A stretch of DNA of 40,839 nt. It comes from Bifidobacterium breve (GTDB taxonomy: Bacteria > Actinomycetota > Actinomycetes > S36-B12 > UBA5976). A program made the position numbers and the translations under genes. The notes below the pieces were generated by a model, which was given only the letters and a program-made list of their open reading frames with translations, had not been told where the DNA came from and did not search any database. The DNA lies in NCBI GenBank assembly GCA_945866135.1, contig CAMBGF010000005.1, positions 1 to 40,839 of the forward strand, written 5' to 3'. This document shows, one piece after another, positions 25,802 to 34,486 of the stretch; within the stretch, counting starts at the first letter, position 1, and each line of letters opens with the position of its first letter.

Positions 25802-26311
25802 TTAAAGGAATGTCAGTAAGAGTTCTAGCGCAGCTGCCACAGTTTCTTCTCGAATTTGATCTCGCGCCGCTCGCGGATCGGTTAATTCGGGAAATAGGTG
25901 CAACTGCTCAACCACAGAATCAATGACACTGCCCTGCTCGTCACGCTGAATACACGCAACAAAAACCGTACCCAGCAGGTGTCCGTCCTGTGAGTCTGGA
26001 CCAGCAACTCCCGTAACAGCTAAGCCAAATTCAGCGTCCAAACGCTGCGCAACACCAGTTGCCATGTCCAGGGCTACTTGGGCTTGAACCGCGCCACCTT
26101 CGGAGAGCAAAGTCTCGGATACACCCAGCAAAGTGGCCTTTAAATCTGAGGCATAGGCAATTACCCCACCACGATAAATTTTTGAGGCACCAGGAATCGA
26201 TGTAATCGTTGAACCAAGTTGCCCACCAGTTACAGACTCAGCCGTTGCAACCGAGCGTCCCTGCATAGCCAAAATAACAGTTAGTGCTAGCGAATCAATA
26301 TCTGTTTTCAT
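25802..26311 (-). CDS. CinA C-terminal domain protein (NMN amidohydrolase, PncC)
   Basis: Stand-alone CinA C-terminal domain (169 aa from the ATG at 26311), the family of nicotinamide mononucleotide deamidase PncC in NAD recycling. The conserved ATAESVTGGQLGSTIT is at about 22-37, YRGGVIAYASDLK near 46-58 and GLAVTGVAGPDSQDG near 96-110. The N-terminal MoeA-like domain of full CinA is absent, as in many actinobacteria. A TTG one codon upstream is possible. No good ribosome site or -10 box was found in the 68 nt after pgsA. It sits between pgsA and clgR, the usual place. Confidence 0.9.
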   Translation of the reverse strand: MKTDIDSLALTVILAMQGRSVATAESVTGGQLGSTITSIPGASKIYRGGVIAYASDLKATLLGVSETLLSEGGAVQAQVALDMATGVAQRLDAEFGLAVTGVAGPDSQDGHLLGTVFVACIQRDEQGSVIDSVVEQLHLFPELTDPRAARDQIREETVAAALELLLTFL

Positions 26312-26379
26312 CAACCATCACACATTCGTTTTAGATTAACTTGCCTTGGCTTATTATCTCAAGTGTTTGCAGCTGGTGG

Positions 26380-26973
26380 CTAGCGAGCACTGCTAGACGA
26401 GAATTTAACTTTAAGTGCGTAATCTATCCCAGTAACAATAGTCAGGGTGAGTGCTACCCCAAGTGACACTTGGGCCACTATATCCACCCAGCCTGAAACC
26501 GGAATCAAGAATGCAACTATGGCAACAATCTGGCTGACCGTTTTAACTTTTCCACCGCGACTAGCTGGAATCACGCCGTGATTGATAACCCAAAAACGCA
26601 TGATCGTGATCGCTACTTCGCGAAAGAGAATAACGCCAGTCACCCACCAAGCTATTTCACCCGTGATTGACAGCGCAACCAGCGCAGTACCAATTAATGC
26701 TTTGTCCGCTATCGGGTCAGCGATTTTTCCAAAGTTCGTAACTAAGCCATATCTTCTTGCCCAAACGCCATCAACTAGATCTGTGATGGCTGCCACCAAA
26801 AATATCGCGGCGCCTGCCCACTGCGCAGTCTGCGTTTGTTCCACACCAAGTACTAAATATCCAAAAATTGGAACTAGCAGCAATCTTGCAACCGTAAGTG
26901 CGTTTGGAACATTAAGTATCGGCACGTCATTGTTGGTATCACCCATGTGATCCGGGATAGGTGATTGCGTCAC
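26380..26973 (-). CDS. pgsA: CDP-alcohol phosphatidyltransferase (PgsA-like)
   Basis: Integral membrane enzyme (197 aa) of phospholipid synthesis, most likely phosphatidylglycerophosphate synthase using CDP-diacylglycerol and glycerol-3-phosphate. The full signature D65-x2-DG-x2-AR-x8-G-x3-D86-x3-D90 is present. About five to six hydrophobic segments are visible, with a hydrophilic leader of ~20 residues. The GTG start overlaps the rimO stop in a GTGA (4 nt), so it is coupled to rimO. The alcohol acceptor is inferred from family and the ftsK-rimO-pgsA-cinA context. Confidence 0.92.
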   Translation of the reverse strand: MTQSPIPDHMGDTNNDVPILNVPNALTVARLLLVPIFGYLVLGVEQTQTAQWAGAAIFLVAAITDLVDGVWARRYGLVTNFGKIADPIADKALIGTALVALSITGEIAWWVTGVILFREVAITIMRFWVINHGVIPASRGGKVKTVSQIVAIVAFLIPVSGWVDIVAQVSLGVALTLTIVTGIDYALKVKFSSSSAR

Positions 26974-28352
26974 GAGCTGACTTCTTCTGCGATCAAGTCC
27001 ACTCCATCACAATCAACAACTACTGCCTGAACAAATTGTCCAACTTCAAATTCATTTGCAGAAATAACAGTTGTGCTGCCATCTACTTCAGGACCTTGAT
27101 GCGCACTTCGCCCAATATTGCTAGGTTCTTCAATCAAAACCTCGACAGCCTGACCGATACGGCTTCGAGCCACATCTTCACTTACTCGCAGAGCGACCTT
27201 AATTACCGCTTCTCGTCGGGCTGCAACTTCATGATCGGGTAAATGGTCGTCAAGTTTTACGGCAGCTGTGCCTTCTTCGTCCGAATAAGCAAACACGCCA
27301 ACTGCATCCAGACGCGCACCTTCAATGAATGCAATTAATTCAGCAAGATCCTCTTCGGTTTCGCCAGGGAAACCAACAATTACATTAGTGCGGGCTCCTG
27401 CAATCGGATTGTGTAATCGGATGGCGCTTAATAAGTCTAGAAAACTATCGGTACCACCAAATCTTTTCATCCGACGCAGAACTGTGTTGCTTGCGTGTTG
27501 AAATGACAAATCAAAATAAGGGACGACGCCAGGCGTATTTGCAATAACCGAAATCAAATCTGGACGCATCTCAGCTGGCTGCAAGTAGGAAACTCTTACC
27601 CACTCAATTCCATCAGGTTGGGTTAGTAGCGGTAACAACTTTTCCAGCAATCTCAAGTCGCCTAAATCTTTGCCATAGGAAGTTGAGTTTTCACTTACGA
27701 GCAATAATTCGCGAACACCATTGTCACCAAGCCAGGCTGCCTCTTCAAAAATTTCACCTGGGTCTCGGGAAACAAATGACCCACGAAAAGCTGGAATCGC
27801 GCAGAAGGTGCACTTACGATCACAGCCGGAAGCAATTTTTAGGGGTGCCCAAGGCGTTGCCTCTAGGCGCTGGCGATAAATGTGTGGACCCATTCCAGGT
27901 GTACCAACACTCTGCGCAACTTCCTGACGGGCAATCGGAGAAATCGGTAGCAATTTCCGCCGATCACCTGGGGTATGAGCTGCAATACTTTCGCCTGCTA
28001 AAACTCTGCGTAGCGTTGATCCGATCTCTACATAATCATCAAAACTCAAAATTGCATCAGCTTCTGGTAACTCGGCAGCCAAATCTTTTCCATATCGCTG
28101 GGCTAAACAACCGACTGCTACTACTTTTCCACTGCCAGCGAGTAATTCGCTAGCTTGCAAAATGGTATCGATCGAGTCTTTCTTAGCTTGCTCAATAAAC
28201 CCACAGGTATTAACAAGCACTACATCTGTTTGCTCGCCATCAGAAACTAAGTTCCAGCCATCGGCAGTTAGTCGACCAGCGAGTTCTTCGGAGTCCACAT
28301 CGTTTCGTGAACACCCGAGTGAAACTATTGATACTCGGGGATTTTGGGTCAC
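26970..28352 (-). CDS. rimO: RimO, ribosomal protein S12 methylthiotransferase
   Basis: Radical-SAM enzyme (460 aa) that methylthiolates an Asp of ribosomal protein S12. The N-terminal UPF0004 domain has cluster cysteines C14, C50 and C82. The radical-SAM motif C177-x3-C181-x2-C184 follows, and a TRAM domain at about 385-455 ends the protein. It is RimO rather than MiaB by the SLGCSRNDVDSEE start and the CAIPAFRG motif. The GTG start has no Shine-Dalgarno sequence; TAGACT lies 7 nt upstream and its TAG is the ftsK stop. The stop overlaps pgsA (GTGA). Confidence 0.95.
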   Translation of the reverse strand: MTQNPRVSIVSLGCSRNDVDSEELAGRLTADGWNLVSDGEQTDVVLVNTCGFIEQAKKDSIDTILQASELLAGSGKVVAVGCLAQRYGKDLAAELPEADAILSFDDYVEIGSTLRRVLAGESIAAHTPGDRRKLLPISPIARQEVAQSVGTPGMGPHIYRQRLEATPWAPLKIASGCDRKCTFCAIPAFRGSFVSRDPGEIFEEAAWLGDNGVRELLLVSENSTSYGKDLGDLRLLEKLLPLLTQPDGIEWVRVSYLQPAEMRPDLISVIANTPGVVPYFDLSFQHASNTVLRRMKRFGGTDSFLDLLSAIRLHNPIAGARTNVIVGFPGETEEDLAELIAFIEGARLDAVGVFAYSDEEGTAAVKLDDHLPDHEVAARREAVIKVALRVSEDVARSRIGQAVEVLIEEPSNIGRSAHQGPEVDGSTTVISANEFEVGQFVQAVVVDCDGVDLIAEEVSS

Positions 28353-28359
28353 AACGTGA

Positions 28360-28365
28360 AGTCTA
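28360..28365 (-). promoter_or_regulatory. -10 box for leaderless rimO, built from the ftsK stop codon
   Basis: TAGACT-TCACGTT-GTG. The box is 7 nt before the start and its TAG is the ftsK stop (28363-28365). Confidence 0.45.
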
Positions 28366-30999
28366 CTCGCCGCGAATCATTGCTATTGTCCCTGGCAAAT
28401 CTTCTGCAGTGACCAAAACTTCCCGAGCTTTTGAACCCTCTGACGGTCCGACTATGTTTCGCGATTCCATCAAATCCATTAAACGTCCAGCCTTAGCAAA
28501 CCCAATTCGTAATTTACGCTGCAGCATTGATGTTGAGCCAAACTGTGTGGACACAACCAGTTCAACTGCTGCCAATAAATCATCTAAGTCATTTCCGATA
28601 TCGCCATCAACTTCGCGCAATGCTGCAACTGGCGCTGTGACATCTTCGCGATACTGCGGCACCATCTGAGTTTTGGCATGCGCTACGACTGCGCGAATTT
28701 CTGCTTCAGTAACCCATGAGCATTGAATTCGAATTGGCTTAGAGGTTCCCATTGGCAGAAATAGTCCATCGCCTTGACCAACAAGCTTTTCAGCGCCTGG
28801 CTGATCAAGTATGACCCGACTATCAGCCAGACTTGAAGTTGAAAATGCTAGTCGGCTTGGCACGTTGGCTTTAATCAAACCTGTTACCACGTCAACCGAT
28901 GGGCGCTGGGTCGCTAACACTAAATGGATTCCAGCTGCGCGGGCCAGCTGGGTAATTCGTACGATGGAGTCTTCGACATCGCGCGGGGCGACCATCATTA
29001 AGTCGGCAAGCTCATCCACAACTACAAGTAAGTAAGGGTACGGACGTAACGTGCGCTGCGAGCCAACCGGCGGCGCAACAATTCCTGCCTTAACTGCTCT
29101 ATTAAAGTCATCAACATGTCGAAAGCCGTAAGCCGATAAATCGTCGTAACGCGCTTCCATCTCTTTTACGACCCAGGCAAGTGCATCTGCAGCTTTCTTG
29201 GGATTAGTGATAATCGGGGTAATCAAATGCGGAATGCCTTCATAGGCCGTTAACTCAACGCGCTTAGGGTCTATCAAAACCATTCGAACTTCATCGGGAG
29301 TTGAGCGCATCAAAATTGAAGTGATGAGTGCATTCATGCAACCAGATTTACCAGCGCCCGTGGCTCCAGCCACCAAAAGGTGCGGCATCTTTGACAAATT
29401 AGCGACGGTAAACCCGCCCTCAACATCTTTACCAAGTCCAACTAACATCGGATGCTCGTCGCCTGCTGCTTCAGCGCTGCGCATTACATCACCAAGTGAG
29501 ACGATTTCGCGATCCGAATTTGGGATTTCAATTCCGATCGCGCTCTTACCCGGAATCGGCGAAAGAATGCGAACATCCGCGCTAGCAACTGCGTAGGCGA
29601 TGTTTTTACTAAGCGCAGTAACTCGCTCAACTTTGACTGCCGGTCCAAGTTCGACTTCATATCGTGTCACGGTCGGTCCACGCTGAAAACCGGTAACTTT
29701 GGCATCAATTTCAAATTGCTCAAGCACCTGAGTTAACGCCTCAATTACTGCATCGTTTGCTGCAGTTCTCGCTTTTGGCTTAGCTCCGGGCTTTAAGAGG
29801 GCTTCACTTGGAAGTGTGTAATTCAATGCTGATGCAAGTGGCAGTTGAACTGGCTTAGAAATTGGATCAAGCATCGAAGCTGGTTGCGAGGGAACCGACA
29901 TTTTTGCTGCAGTTGCCGAATCGGGAACCTGTACTGCTTCACTCGCCCAGGTATCACCTAGAGCCATCACGTCAACAGCGATCGTGTCTAGGCTTGTGAC
30001 ATCTTGGGTTTCGGGAATCGCCTCTACTTCTGGCTCAATAACAATTGCGCTGACAACCGGAGTTACAAATGGCATGTCTCCGACTAAAGCACCAATGGCC
30101 AAAGCTGGGTCAAGAGATACTTCTGGCTTGTTCCTTCTAAGGACGCGGCTCAACAAAGTGCGTGAAGGTTTAACGGATACATCGAGTGCCAACTGTGCTT
30201 GCGCACTTGAAATGGCATCGAGATTAGGATGCGAAGCCGCTGTTTCGGTCTCAACTTTAGCCCGAGCGAATTTGCCCTGAAGTAATTTGAATTTTGCTGG
30301 AATTGAATTTACTGGCGTCGCCGTAATGATTAAGAGCGCAAAAAATAACACAACAAACAAAAGCAGTACGGTAACGATACTTCCGACAGCGCTAACTAGC
30401 GGCGCGGTAACAGACCAGCCAACCCAACCTGCTGCGCCTCGCATAGCTTGTGCGCCCTGGGCTGGCTGCGGATTGCCAACATAAATCTGGGTAATTCCCA
30501 TGACGCTAAGTGCCAGCAGTGTCCAGCCAATTGTTAATCGACCCTTCTTTTGCGAAGGCGCATCTGGGTGGCGCAAAGTTTGGATTGCAATACCTAAAAG
30601 TGCAAGTGGAGCAACTGCATCAAAAACTCCAATTCCTCCAGTCACCACGCTGGTGATAACTCCAGAAACGAATCCGGCCACATCAAACCAAATGACCGAG
30701 GCAACAATTATTGCAACGCAAAGATAAAGCAGACCAAGTCCGTCCCTGCGATGAGCTGGGTCTAAATCGCGAGCACTTCGCCCAAGGCCGCGAGCGATCG
30801 CGCCGACTACGTGGGCAATTCCAAGCCAAAGCGCGCAACTAAAAGTGCGTAGGCCATTCATTGTTGTAGTTAGTACTGGAGGCGCTGAGCGTTTTGCTGA
30901 TTTGCGACGTTGCACTGGGGCTCGGCCCTTGGCAGAGTTACGCCCTTGGGGTCTTGCTGCTGGGCGCGGTCGAGTCTTTGCCGTTGACGGGGAAGCCAT
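28363..30999 (-). CDS. ftsK: FtsK/SpoIIIE DNA translocase
   Basis: Septal DNA pump (878 aa) that clears chromosome from the division site and stimulates Xer recombination. A basic leader of ~45 residues is followed by membrane segments at about 52-72, 88-115, 118-140, 155-175 and 200-227, then a variable linker to ~410. The motor domain has Walker A GATGAGKS at 545-552, Walker B VVVDELADL near 659-667 and ATQRPS near 696-701. A gamma winged-helix domain at about 815-878 should read KOPS-like DNA. The ATG has no ribosome site; TATATT-TGTTAT-ATG predicts a leaderless mRNA. xerD is in the same window. Confidence 0.97.
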   Translation of the reverse strand: MASPSTAKTRPRPAARPQGRNSAKGRAPVQRRKSAKRSAPPVLTTTMNGLRTFSCALWLGIAHVVGAIARGLGRSARDLDPAHRRDGLGLLYLCVAIIVASVIWFDVAGFVSGVITSVVTGGIGVFDAVAPLALLGIAIQTLRHPDAPSQKKGRLTIGWTLLALSVMGITQIYVGNPQPAQGAQAMRGAAGWVGWSVTAPLVSAVGSIVTVLLLFVVLFFALLIITATPVNSIPAKFKLLQGKFARAKVETETAASHPNLDAISSAQAQLALDVSVKPSRTLLSRVLRRNKPEVSLDPALAIGALVGDMPFVTPVVSAIVIEPEVEAIPETQDVTSLDTIAVDVMALGDTWASEAVQVPDSATAAKMSVPSQPASMLDPISKPVQLPLASALNYTLPSEALLKPGAKPKARTAANDAVIEALTQVLEQFEIDAKVTGFQRGPTVTRYEVELGPAVKVERVTALSKNIAYAVASADVRILSPIPGKSAIGIEIPNSDREIVSLGDVMRSAEAAGDEHPMLVGLGKDVEGGFTVANLSKMPHLLVAGATGAGKSGCMNALITSILMRSTPDEVRMVLIDPKRVELTAYEGIPHLITPIITNPKKAADALAWVVKEMEARYDDLSAYGFRHVDDFNRAVKAGIVAPPVGSQRTLRPYPYLLVVVDELADLMMVAPRDVEDSIVRITQLARAAGIHLVLATQRPSVDVVTGLIKANVPSRLAFSTSSLADSRVILDQPGAEKLVGQGDGLFLPMGTSKPIRIQCSWVTEAEIRAVVAHAKTQMVPQYREDVTAPVAALREVDGDIGNDLDDLLAAVELVVSTQFGSTSMLQRKLRIGFAKAGRLMDLMESRNIVGPSEGSKAREVLVTAEDLPGTIAMIRGE

Positions 31000-31005
31000 A
31001 TAACA

Positions 31006-31011
31006 AATATA
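31006..31011 (-). promoter_or_regulatory. -10 box for leaderless ftsK
   Basis: TATATT (five of six consensus bases) lies 6 nt before the ftsK ATG. No G-rich ribosome site exists in the preceding 20 nt. The rest of the 137-nt gap after RNase J shows no convincing terminator. Confidence 0.6.
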
Positions 31012-31136
31012 TCTGAATCACACGGGTAACTCTGGCACCAAGCGTGTCGGCGTGTCGCTCAAAAATGCCATATATGTCAATCGAATTGCCGAAAAATTCT
31101 TGATCGAATATTCCGCGCTACCGGAGGTAAGGCTAC

Positions 31137-32822
31137 TTATTCGGAGATGATTAACGGCACAATCATGGGTCTGCGACGATGCTTCTCGCCTACCCACTTA
31201 CCGGTAACTCGGCGAACCATCTGCCCAAGTTGGTGTGTGTCAGTAACGCCTTCATTGAGCGCAGTTTCTAGAGTCTTGCGGATGGCAGGAAGAATCTCGG
31301 CGAACACACTTTCTTCCTTACTGAAGCCACGCGCGTGGATTTGTGGTCCCGCAATAACTTTTCGGTCGGCAAAATTAACGGCTGCGACAATGGAAAGAAA
31401 TCCATCCTCGCCAAGTACTCTTCGATCTTTTAGCAAAGATTCGGAAACTTCACCCACGGTGGAACCCTCGACGTAAACATAGCCACATGAGATAGCGCCA
31501 ACTATCGATGCTCTGCCAGCAACTAGATCCACAACTATGCCATCACCAGCAAGTATCACGCGAGCTTCTGGTATTCCAGTCTTGATTGCAAGATCGGCAT
31601 TTGCTCGCAGGTGTCGCCATTCCCCATGAATTGGCATCACATTCTTTGGCTTCACAATGTTGTAGCAGTACAACAACTCCCCTGCAGCTGCGTGACCCGA
31701 AACGTGCACCAAAGCATTGCCTTTGTGTACAACATGGGCGCCAAGACGTGTCAAATCATTGATGATTCGATAAACAGCGTTTTCATTTCCTGGAATCAAA
31801 GATGATGCCAGAATCACAGTGTCGCCAGGTCCAACGGAAATTGCATGATCTTGATTCGCAATTCTGGCTAAGGCTGCCATGGGTTCACCTTGTGAGCCAG
31901 TGCAAATTAAGACAGCTTGATTATCTGGCAAGTCTGCAATTTCATCACTTGAAATTAGTGTCCCAGCTGGAATGGTTAAGTAATCAAGGTCACTAGCTAA
32001 CGCCATATTGCGAACCATAGATCGACCCACGAATGCGACTTTGCGATTGTTGCGGGTAGCTACGTCAATAATTTGTTGAACTCGGTGAACATGTGAGGCA
32101 AAGGAAGCCACTATTACTCGCCCAGTAGCGCCGCCAATGACCTGTTGGAGCGTGGGAATGATATCTTTTTCACTCGTAACAAAACCTGGAACTTCCGCAT
32201 TAGTTGAATCAACTAAAAATAGATCTACGCCAGCATCTCCAAGTCGACCAAATGCATTTAAGTCTGTGACACGTCCATCAAGTGGTAATTGATCCATCTT
32301 GAAATCACCAGTAATCAAAATAGTTCCTGCTGGTGTCGTCACTGCAACGGCTAGAGCATCAGGGATCGAGTGATTTACTGCGATGAACTCAACTGAAAAA
32401 TCGCCATACTTTTGCGTCATACCTTCTTTGACTATCAAAGTTTGCGCTGAAATGCGATGCTCTTTAAGTTTGCTTTCTACGAAAGCTAAAGTAAGTTTCG
32501 AACCAACAATTGGGATATCCACCCGGCCACGCAGTAGATATGGAACTGCGCCAATGTGGTCTTCGTGTCCATGAGTTAGCAATACTGCTTCCACGTCGCC
32601 CAATCGGTCCTGGATATGTGCGAAATCTGGCAAAATCAAATCCACACCGGGTTGGGTTTCTTCTGGAAACAAAACACCACAATCAACGATGAGTAATTTG
32701 CCGCGGTATTCCAGGACCGTCATATTTCGGCCAATGTCTCCAAGGCCGCCAAGCGCAACTACGCGAAAGGCATTATCAGCAAGTGCAGGTGGTTCTGGCA
32801 GCTCTAGTTGTGAAACACTCAC
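31137..32822 (-). CDS. rnj: Ribonuclease J
   Basis: Metallo-beta-lactamase/beta-CASP ribonuclease (561 aa) with endo- and 5'-exonuclease activity in RNA processing and decay. The metal-binding HGHEDH is at 84-89. TGDFKMDQLPLDG near 171-183, SGHAAAGEL and PIHGEWRHL (later metal and RNA contacts) follow, and a C-terminal domain ends the protein. The GTG start overlaps the dapA TGA in a GTGA (4 nt), so it is coupled to dapA, an order conserved in actinobacteria. PNPase, a partner in RNA turnover, is encoded about 7 kb away. Confidence 0.96.
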   Translation of the reverse strand: MSVSQLELPEPPALADNAFRVVALGGLGDIGRNMTVLEYRGKLLIVDCGVLFPEETQPGVDLILPDFAHIQDRLGDVEAVLLTHGHEDHIGAVPYLLRGRVDIPIVGSKLTLAFVESKLKEHRISAQTLIVKEGMTQKYGDFSVEFIAVNHSIPDALAVAVTTPAGTILITGDFKMDQLPLDGRVTDLNAFGRLGDAGVDLFLVDSTNAEVPGFVTSEKDIIPTLQQVIGGATGRVIVASFASHVHRVQQIIDVATRNNRKVAFVGRSMVRNMALASDLDYLTIPAGTLISSDEIADLPDNQAVLICTGSQGEPMAALARIANQDHAISVGPGDTVILASSLIPGNENAVYRIINDLTRLGAHVVHKGNALVHVSGHAAAGELLYCYNIVKPKNVMPIHGEWRHLRANADLAIKTGIPEARVILAGDGIVVDLVAGRASIVGAISCGYVYVEGSTVGEVSESLLKDRRVLGEDGFLSIVAAVNFADRKVIAGPQIHARGFSKEESVFAEILPAIRKTLETALNEGVTDTHQLGQMVRRVTGKWVGEKHRRRPMIVPLIISE

Positions 32823-33715
32823 AGACTGAAACCACCCTTGATTAAATCTGCCTTCAAAACTTTTCGTTGTTCAGGTGTTGCAGGCACCAAAGGTAAGCGA
32901 AGTGATCCGCCACCAACGCGACCGAGTAGATCTAGGGAAGCCTTGACCATAATCGCACCGCCCGCGCGAGTCATAATTCCTTCCGTGATTGGGACTAAAG
33001 ATTCATTGATCTTGCGCGCAGTCAGAACGTCATTATTCTGGATCGCTTCAACCATCTGCTTATGACGGTCAGCAACTACATGTCCCGTGACACTTACTAC
33101 CCCAATTGCGCCAACCGAAAGCAGCGCTAAATTTAATGGGTCATCGCCTGAATAATATGCCAGATCGGACTGCGCCATAATCTGTGAAGCTGCCCAAATG
33201 TCACCTTTTGCATCCTTGTTAGCAAGAATTTTTGGATGCTCACTGAGTTGCAACATTGTGTCATTACTAATTGCCACACCAGAACGTCCTGGAATGTCAT
33301 AAACCATGATTGGTAGATCAGTTGAATCTGCAACAGCGATCATGTGCGCGAAGATTCCAGCCTGCGGTGGCTTGTTGTAATAAGGAGTAACTACTAGCAA
33401 ACCATGTGCGCCCGCTGCTGCTGCATCTTTTGCCAGCAGAACTGAGTGCGCAGTGTCATTAGAGCCAGCGCCAGCAATTACGCGCGCCCGGTTCCCAACA
33501 GCATCGAGGACGACTTTAAGTAATTCAAGTTTTTCATGTTCATCGGTTGTTGGTGATTCTCCTGTGGTGCCATTAACTACTAGACCATTGTTTCCAAGGT
33601 CAACTAAGTCGTTAGCTAACTGAGCTGCGGCCGCAAAATCAATCTTGGTGCCATCAGCATTGAACGGGGTCACCATGGCCGTTAATACGGTGCCAAAGGC
33701 ATCTACAGCTTTCAC
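32819..33715 (-). CDS. dapA: 4-hydroxy-tetrahydrodipicolinate synthase
   Basis: Condenses pyruvate with aspartate semialdehyde, the first committed step of lysine and diaminopimelate synthesis (298 aa from 33715). A TIM barrel with GTTGESPT at 49-56 (Thr50/51), Tyr139 (VYDIPGRSG) and Schiff-base Lys167 (ANKDAKGD). The frame is open up to a TTG at 33760, with an ATG at 33751. Those starts would overlap thyX and add an unrelated WHPSDN stretch. I chose the GTG at 33715 because it gives the usual length and has TAACGT 7 nt upstream. dapB is in the same window. Confidence 0.93.
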   Translation of the reverse strand: MKAVDAFGTVLTAMVTPFNADGTKIDFAAAAQLANDLVDLGNNGLVVNGTTGESPTTDEHEKLELLKVVLDAVGNRARVIAGAGSNDTAHSVLLAKDAAAAGAHGLLVVTPYYNKPPQAGIFAHMIAVADSTDLPIMVYDIPGRSGVAISNDTMLQLSEHPKILANKDAKGDIWAASQIMAQSDLAYYSGDDPLNLALLSVGAIGVVSVTGHVVADRHKQMVEAIQNNDVLTARKINESLVPITEGIMTRAGGAIMVKASLDLLGRVGGGSLRLPLVPATPEQRKVLKADLIKGGFSL

Positions 33716-33722
33716 AAAAACA

Positions 33723-33728
33723 ACGTTA
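33723..33728 (-). promoter_or_regulatory. -10 box for leaderless dapA (if start is 33715)
   Basis: TAACGT-TGTTTTT-GTG. It depends on the choice of the GTG at 33715 as start. Confidence 0.35.
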
Positions 33729-33731
33729 TCA

Positions 33732-34451
33732 CTAGGGTGCCACTCGCCCATTGGCCACAAAAGATGCGTGGGTTAATGGCATTAGTCGCTTGAATTCTTC
33801 TTCATACTTTTCAGCAACCATTTCGATTTCGCGCTGTGGGAATGATGGGAAATGAGAACCTTCAGCTTTACGACGCAGGCTAATGAAATTCATCATCGCC
33901 CGCGCATTCATAGTCACATATGCTGACGAGTAAATAGTTACTGGCAAAACTATCCGGGCTACTTCGCGAGCAACCCCAGCTTCTAGCATCGCTTCATACG
34001 ATTCATAAGCAACTGCGCAAGCTTTCTTAGTTTCATTGGTTACTAAGTCAAATTGTTCTGGCGTGCCATCAACAAATTCGTACGCCCCAGGTTTACCCAC
34101 TTGAATGAGTTTGCGTTCTGGACCTGGCACATAAAACTCGGGTTCAAGTACTTTGTATCGACCAGACTCTTCGTTATAGCTAGCCATACGATGACGAAAA
34201 TGTTCCCGCCACATAAAAATTGGAGCTTTCACAAAGAACGTAAAGACCGAATGTTCAAATGGACTGCCGTGGCGATCGCGCATCAAATAATTTATTAGCC
34301 CCGCGGAGGCAGCCGAGTCTGCGTCGATATCTACCGCAGACTGATCACCCTTTGTGGACACCCGAGCGGCCCATAAAACATCAGCATCCCCCGCTGAGTG
34401 CTTAACTAACTCTACGACTACATCGCTACGAAATTTGACCTCTTGGCTCAC
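33732..34451 (-). CDS. thyX: Flavin-dependent thymidylate synthase
   Basis: FAD-dependent conversion of dUMP to dTMP (239 aa). The ThyX motif RHR-x2-S-x-NE-x-S-x-R is complete: R86 H87 R88, S91, N93 E94, S96 and R98. GSPFEHSVFTFFVKAP at about 62-77 and NARAMMNFISLR near 182-193 are also typical. The GTG start has no ribosome site; CTGACG-17 nt-TAGTCT-6 nt-GTG is a good promoter for a leaderless mRNA. Its -35 lies inside the 3' end of the FTR1 gene, so thyX need not depend on FTR1 transcription. Confidence 0.97.
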   Translation of the reverse strand: MSQEVKFRSDVVVELVKHSAGDADVLWAARVSTKGDQSAVDIDADSAASAGLINYLMRDRHGSPFEHSVFTFFVKAPIFMWREHFRHRMASYNEESGRYKVLEPEFYVPGPERKLIQVGKPGAYEFVDGTPEQFDLVTNETKKACAVAYESYEAMLEAGVAREVARIVLPVTIYSSAYVTMNARAMMNFISLRRKAEGSHFPSFPQREIEMVAEKYEEEFKRLMPLTHASFVANGRVAP

Positions 34452-34457
34452 CAGTAA

Positions 34458-34486
34458 AGACTATCGGCGAGTTATTTGGGCGTCAG
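34458..34486 (-). promoter_or_regulatory. Promoter for leaderless thyX
   Basis: -35 CTGACG (34481-34486, four of six), 17-nt spacer, -10 TAGTCT (34458-34463), then TTACTG-GTG. The -35 lies inside the FTR1 coding sequence. Confidence 0.6.

Noticed and set aside
25802-26311. cinA as a truncated, broken gene
   Set aside because: The C-terminal amidohydrolase domain is complete and occurs as a stand-alone protein in many bacteria; there is no remnant of the N-terminal domain upstream.
31075-31080. Perfect TTGACA (minus strand) upstream of ftsK as a -35 element
   Set aside because: No TANNNT-like -10 occurs 16-18 nt downstream; the TATATT next to the ATG is a better -10.
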